Assembly: GCA_030607235.1 (NCBI GenBank)
Contig: JAUWEX010000025.1
Location: 1-9,998 of the forward strand
Reading direction: 5' to 3'
DNA from: Planctomycetota bacterium
Lineage (GTDB): Bacteria > Planctomycetota > B129-G9
DNA: 9,998 bases
In this document: one piece after another, positions 6,624 to 9,998 of the stretch
Layout: the number at the start of each line of letters is the position of its first letter
Numbering within the stretch: the first letter of the stretch is position 1
Notes under the pieces: generated by a model
What the model was told of the DNA's origin: nothing
What the model saw: the letters and a program-made list of their open reading frames with translations, nothing else
Database searches by the model: none
Position numbers and translations under genes: made by a program

Positions 6624-7341
6624 TGCCATACCTCGCCATTTCCGCCAGTGATATCTTGCCCTCATAAAATGCCTTGCCCACGACGACGCTGTCTATGCGG
6701 GGATTTCGCAACGCGACCAGCATCCCGATATCGGCAACGCAGGATACCCCTCCCGCAACCGTTACGGCAATATCTGCGCCTACGGCGAGCCGGACTAAGC
6801 GATCCCGATCAAGCCCGCGCAATGTCCCGTCACGACTGACGTCGGTATAGACAATCCTCTGCACGCCGTTCTGATAAAGACTCTCGATGAACTCTTCTTC
6901 AGATATTTGCGAGACTTCCCGCCAGCCCATGACGGCTATCCTGCCGTCCAGAGAATCCACCGAAACGATAATCCTCTCTGGACCGAAGGCATCGACGGCT
7001 TCCCGCACGAAAAGAGTATTTCCGGTCGCGGCCGTGCCTAATATGACCTGCGCCGCGCCAGCCTTGAGCCTTCTTTCGATCCCAATCATATCGCGAATCC
7101 CGCCACCCGCCTCGACCCCAATATCCAGGGCCTGGACGATCGAGCGAAGCATCTCAAAATTGTCGCCCGAACCCAGAGCGGCATCGAGATCAATAAGATG
7201 GAGTTTGCCGATCCCCGCTTTTTGAAACGCAACGGCAACGGCAACGGGGTCGTCGCCATAGACGGTTTCGTTTTCGGAATTGCCCTGCAACAGCCTGACA
7301 CAGCGGCCGTTCTTCAAATCGATAGCCGGAATTACCTGCAT
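6613..7341 (-). CDS. hisA: Phosphoribosylformimino-5-aminoimidazole carboxamide ribotide isomerase
   Basis: HisA converts ProFAR to PRFAR, the substrate of HisF-HisH. The product has 242 residues, normal for this (beta-alpha)8 barrel. It starts [17 protein letters not shown] with catalytic D8. The second catalytic aspartate is D129 in IVSVDS, and T166-D167 lie in YTDVSRDGT. Phosphate-binding glycine loops are seen at AGGGIR (78-83) and VAGGVS (195-200). The ATG at 7341 has GAGGTGA four bases upstream, inside the end of hisH. The gene overlaps hisH by 10 bases and hisFI by 11, so translation is probably coupled. Lack of tryptophan genes nearby and the standard HisA-like sequence argue against the dual-role PriA form, though this is not proven. 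Confidence 0.96.
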   Translation of the reverse strand: MQVIPAIDLKNGRCVRLLQGNSENETVYGDDPVAVAVAFQKAGIGKLHLIDLDAALGSGDNFEMLRSIVQALDIGVEAGGGIRDMIGIERRLKAGAAQVILGTAATGNTLFVREAVDAFGPERIIVSVDSLDGRIAVMGWREVSQISEEEFIESLYQNGVQRIVYTDVSRDGTLRGLDRDRLVRLAVGADIAVTVAGGVSCVADIGMLVALRNPRIDSVVVGKAFYEGKISLAEMARYGNAD

Positions 7342-7949
7342 TTGTTCACCTCGAAATCAATAAAGTTGCGCAATAGTATCAGGCCCGCTTCGCCACTTTT
7401 TTCGGGATGGAACTGCACGCCGAAGATGTTGAATTTCCCGACTGCGGCGGCGAATTCGCCCCCGTACTCCGCAACGCCCAAGATCGTTTTGGAATCACGC
7501 GGCATGCAGCAATACGAGTGCACGAAATAAAAATACTCGCCCTCACCAAGCCCGCTCGTCAGAAGAGAAGGGCGGAGGGACCGGAGCCTGTTCCAGCCGA
7601 CGTGAGGAATCTTCGGGCCCTGTCTGAACTTCACGACCTCTCCGGCAATCAGGCCCAATCCGTCGCAGCCGCCGCCTTCCTCGCTCTTCTCGAAAAGCAA
7701 CTGCATACCCAGACATATGCCCAGCAGAGGAGTGCCCGTCGAAGCCCGTGCCTTTATCAACCCATCAAGAGACGCTCCTTGTAAATTGTTCATTCCTGAC
7801 TTGAAGGCCCCGACACCGGGCAGGATTATCCCGTCCGCCTTCTCGACAAGCCGCACGTCGGACGTAACGACACACTCCACACCAAGCCGCTCCAGCGCGT
7901 TTTGAACATTGCCTACGTTGCCCACGCCGTAGTCTACTATCGCTATCAT
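7332..7949 (-). CDS. hisH: Imidazole glycerol-phosphate synthase, glutaminase subunit
   Basis: HisH is the class I glutamine amidotransferase that releases ammonia and channels it through the HisF barrel. It has 205 residues, as usual. The catalytic triad is complete: C79 in GICLGMQ, and H181 and E183 in QFHPEKS. The oxyanion-strand region PGVGAF (44-49) and the PHVGWN block (115-120) are present. The start at 7949 is preceded by GAGG with a five-base gap, which overlaps the stop region of hisB 7 bases upstream. Its partner HisF is encoded two genes downstream in the same operon, here carrying HisI. Confidence 0.96.
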   Translation of the reverse strand: MIAIVDYGVGNVGNVQNALERLGVECVVTSDVRLVEKADGIILPGVGAFKSGMNNLQGASLDGLIKARASTGTPLLGICLGMQLLFEKSEEGGGCDGLGLIAGEVVKFRQGPKIPHVGWNRLRSLRPSLLTSGLGEGEYFYFVHSYCCMPRDSKTILGVAEYGGEFAAAVGKFNIFGVQFHPEKSGEAGLILLRNFIDFEVNKCR

Positions 7950-7956
7950 AATTGCC

Positions 7957-8541
7957 TCACATCACGCCTTTTGTTGAGGAAATCCGATCCGCCTCGACGC
8001 CTGCGGAAACAGCCTGACGAAAAGCCAGCCCCAGCGCCTTGAAGGCCGCCTCGATTTTATGGTGGTCGTTGCGCCCCTCAAGCACGGCGACGTGCAGTGT
8101 CAACACGGCATTAAAGGCAAACGCCCGAAAGAATTCTTCAAAGACAGCATTGCAGACATCACCGGTCTTTTCATTTGAAAAGGCGATCCTGAAATCCAGA
8201 TATGGCCGCTTGCCCGCGTCCAGCACTGCTCTGGTCAGCGCATCATCCATCGCCACATAAGCCCAGCCGTAGCGCATAATGCCGCGCCGATCACCCAGCG
8301 CCTCGTTAATCGCGGCCCCAAGACATATCCCCACGTCTTCGATTGTGTGATGATCGTCCACATTCAGATCACCCTCTGCTTCGATCCGCAGGTCAAGCCC
8401 GGCGTGAAACGCGAAGGACTTGAGCATGTGATCGAAGAATCCCAGGCCGGTATCGATTTCCGTGATGCCGCTCCCATCGAGGTCTAAAAAAAGTTCCACA
8501 AGAGTCTCTTTGGTCCGGCGCTTGATTTCAGATTTTCTCAT
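7957..8541 (-). CDS. hisB: Imidazoleglycerol-phosphate dehydratase (monofunctional)
   Basis: HisB removes water from imidazole glycerol phosphate to give imidazole acetol phosphate, using a di-manganese centre. The 194 residues match the monofunctional enzyme; the N-terminal phosphatase domain of the enterobacterial HisB is absent. Metal-binding repeats are visible: FFDHML (35-40), DDHHTIED (62-69) and NDHHKIEAAFKALG (158-171). The C-terminal STKG (189-192) is the family's usual end. The ATG at 8541 has GGAG nine bases upstream and overlaps the end of hisC by 14 bases. A separate histidinol-phosphate phosphatase must be encoded elsewhere. Confidence 0.97.
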   Translation of the reverse strand: MRKSEIKRRTKETLVELFLDLDGSGITEIDTGLGFFDHMLKSFAFHAGLDLRIEAEGDLNVDDHHTIEDVGICLGAAINEALGDRRGIMRYGWAYVAMDDALTRAVLDAGKRPYLDFRIAFSNEKTGDVCNAVFEEFFRAFAFNAVLTLHVAVLEGRNDHHKIEAAFKALGLAFRQAVSAGVEADRISSTKGVM

Positions 8542-9637
8542 AGCGGGTTGCTCCGTAAATTTTGTCTATCTCATACAGCGCTTCGAGCAATAGATCGTTT
8601 TCGCAAGGGGATCCGACACTGATCCGTAATTTCCCGGCCAGTATCCGGCAGGGCGCGAGTTTTCTTAGCAGTACGCCCCGGCCAAGAAATTCCTGAAACA
8701 GATTTTCGGGATCGCGGGGGCCTTCAAACAACATGAAATTTGCCTCGGATGGCCACGCCCTCCATCCCGGAAGAGCGTTAACAGCATCGTAGAGGCGTGT
8801 TCTTTCGGACTTGACAATCCTCACCCGTTCCGCCAATTGCGCGCCTTGCCCTATCGCCATCGTGCCCGCTTCCTCGGCGAAAATATCGATGTTATAGGGC
8901 GGAAGTATCTTTTTCAATTCCGCGACAATCCGCACCGCTCCCGCCATATATCCGATCCGCAGCCCCGCCATTCCAAAGGCCTTGGAAAAAGTGCGGGTAA
9001 CAATCACGTTGGGATATTTTCGGAGAAGGGCCACCGCGCTCCGCCTTTCGGAGAAATCCACATATGCCTCGTCGACCAGAACAAGTCCATCGCTGTTCCC
9101 GGCGATTTTACCGATGTCCGACAGGCCCATTACGCTGCCGGTAGGATTGTTGGGATTGCATATTATCGTCAGCCCGGTCTCGGGCCCGGCCGCTTCAATC
9201 AGCAATTCCTCCAACGGGAACGTAAGGTCTTCACGAAATTCCACTTCGCAGAAATTCGCGCCAAAGACATCGGCGTACTGAGAATAGAGGCCAAACGACG
9301 GGCGCATGGCAAGGATACGGCTGCCGTTTTTGGAAGATGCGTAGATAATGGCGCCGATAAGTTCATTGCTGCCGTTGCCCATGAGGATGTTCTCGGGCAC
9401 AAGACCCAATCTCTCCGCAATCCTGTTTTTTAAGCCCGGCGCCTCCCCGCAAGGATAGCGACGCCAATCGCGAACGACCACTCGTTCTACGATGGCGCGT
9501 TTCGTCTCGGAATCAACGTCCCAAGGCAACTCGTTTTGGTTGAGTTTGACCTTGCAGGCGGGCCGAGGCGGAGCGTAGATTCGGGCGGCAAGCACCTCGG
9601 GCCTGAAGTTCTTTTTCAAATAATAATCAGCGCCCAT
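8528..9637 (-). CDS. hisC: Histidinol-phosphate aminotransferase
   Basis: HisC is a fold-type I PLP enzyme that transfers an amino group from glutamate to imidazole acetol phosphate. It has 369 residues. Visible motifs are KLNQNELPW (31-39), GNGSNELI (87-94), which holds the phosphate-cup region, CNPNNPTG (160-167), LVDEAYVDF (187-195) with the PLP-contacting Asp and Tyr, and TFSKAFGMAGLRIGY (216-230) with the Schiff-base K219. The C-terminal LRISVGSPCEN includes the substrate-binding Arg region. The ATG at 9637 has GGAGG eight bases upstream within the end of hisD. It overlaps hisD by 11 bases and hisB by 14, consistent with coupled translation. Confidence 0.96.
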   Translation of the reverse strand: MGADYYLKKNFRPEVLAARIYAPPRPACKVKLNQNELPWDVDSETKRAIVERVVVRDWRRYPCGEAPGLKNRIAERLGLVPENILMGNGSNELIGAIIYASSKNGSRILAMRPSFGLYSQYADVFGANFCEVEFREDLTFPLEELLIEAAGPETGLTIICNPNNPTGSVMGLSDIGKIAGNSDGLVLVDEAYVDFSERRSAVALLRKYPNVIVTRTFSKAFGMAGLRIGYMAGAVRIVAELKKILPPYNIDIFAEEAGTMAIGQGAQLAERVRIVKSERTRLYDAVNALPGWRAWPSEANFMLFEGPRDPENLFQEFLGRGVLLRKLAPCRILAGKLRISVGSPCENDLLLEALYEIDKIYGATRYEKI

Positions 9638-9998
9638 CGCTTATGCCTCCGGATGTCCTGATTAATACCGAATCGGCGTGGCTCTGGAGTCCTTCGCACT
9701 CCGCAAACCTTGCGATCTTTGCAGCATCGCACTTGAGCCTCTCCGGGGAGCACTCGATAACCGATGAGGCCTTCACGAAATCCAGCACCGAGAGTCCCGA
9801 ACAGTAACGCGCGGCTCCGCCCGTCGGCAGGACGTGATTCGGGCCAAGCCAGTAATCACCGGCCGCAGTGGGGGAGTAAGAACCCAAAAAGACAGCGCCC
9901 GCGTTGTTGATTTTTTTCAGCACCACGCGAGGCGTTTCCGTTACTATCTCCAGATGTTCCGGAGCAATGCGATTGATGACATCCGTCGCTTGTATCTC
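9627..9998 (-). CDS. hisD: Histidinol dehydrogenase, C-terminal part (5' end outside window)
   Basis: HisD oxidises L-histidinol to L-histidine in two NAD-dependent, zinc-assisted steps. Only the last 123 residues are in the window; the frame is open to the right edge. Visible motifs are INRIAPEHLEI, whose Glu-His pair is catalytic, GSYSPTAAGDYWLGPNHVLPT, whose GDY Asp is a zinc ligand, GLSVLDF, and EGLQSHADSV, whose His is a zinc ligand. The internal ATG near 9926 is not the start, because conserved sequence continues upstream. It is the most upstream his gene seen, and hisG or other genes may precede it. Confidence 0.95.
   Translation of the reverse strand, partial: EIQATDVINRIAPEHLEIVTETPRVVLKKINNAGAVFLGSYSPTAAGDYWLGPNHVLPTGGAARYCSGLSVLDFVKASSVIECSPERLKCDAAKIARFAECEGLQSHADSVLIRTSGGISDGR

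Overview
The window reads as a chromosomal segment of an uncultured, probably anaerobic, Gram-negative bacterium. It encodes a Sec signal peptide and a lipobox lipoprotein, an electron-transfer flavoprotein beside an oxygen-sensitive dehydratase activase-type gene, and moderate to high GC (38 of 60 bases in 3901-3960). Spacing is bacterial, with clear GGAGG-type ribosome binding sites and a good sigma70-like promoter. I cannot place the phylum. No mobile element, CRISPR array or RNA gene was recognised.

Layout. Bases 2-1042 (+) hold the C-terminal part of a CoA-substrate-specific enzyme activase / 2-hydroxyglutaryl-CoA dehydratase-related protein. It converges on etfA across a perfect 13-bp bidirectional terminator hairpin (1066-1101). 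etfB and etfA (2875 to 1118, -) form a two-gene operon behind a TTGAAC-16-TATAAT promoter. A 305-base divergent region separates them from a secreted protein of about 584 residues (3181-4935, +) built from four beta-sandwich-like modules. Two of those modules are a 402-base tandem duplication. An AT-rich orphan lipoprotein gene follows (5067-5516, +). From 5532 to the right edge, all on the minus strand, lies a compact histidine operon read hisD-hisC-hisB-hisH-hisA-hisFI. Most of its neighbours overlap by 10-14 bases. hisD is cut by the window edge.

How the genes work together. In the his cluster, HisF and HisH form the glutamine-dependent imidazole glycerol-phosphate synthase, HisA supplies its substrate, and HisB, HisC and HisD carry out later steps. 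The last gene is a fusion of HisF with HisI (phosphoribosyl-AMP cyclohydrolase), joining step 3 of the pathway to the synthase. HisG, HisE and the histidinol-phosphate phosphatase are not in view. EtfAB would carry electrons between acyl-CoA-type dehydrogenases and a quinone or ferredoxin partner. The neighbouring activase-type protein suggests anaerobic acyl-CoA chemistry, but the two sit on opposite strands, so this link is only contextual.

The most notable points are the HisF-HisI fusion, the internally duplicated secreted protein with a possible operator in front of it, the AT-rich orphan lipoprotein, and a possible frameshift at the left edge. I do not see strong evidence for a wholly new system; most of the window is core metabolism.
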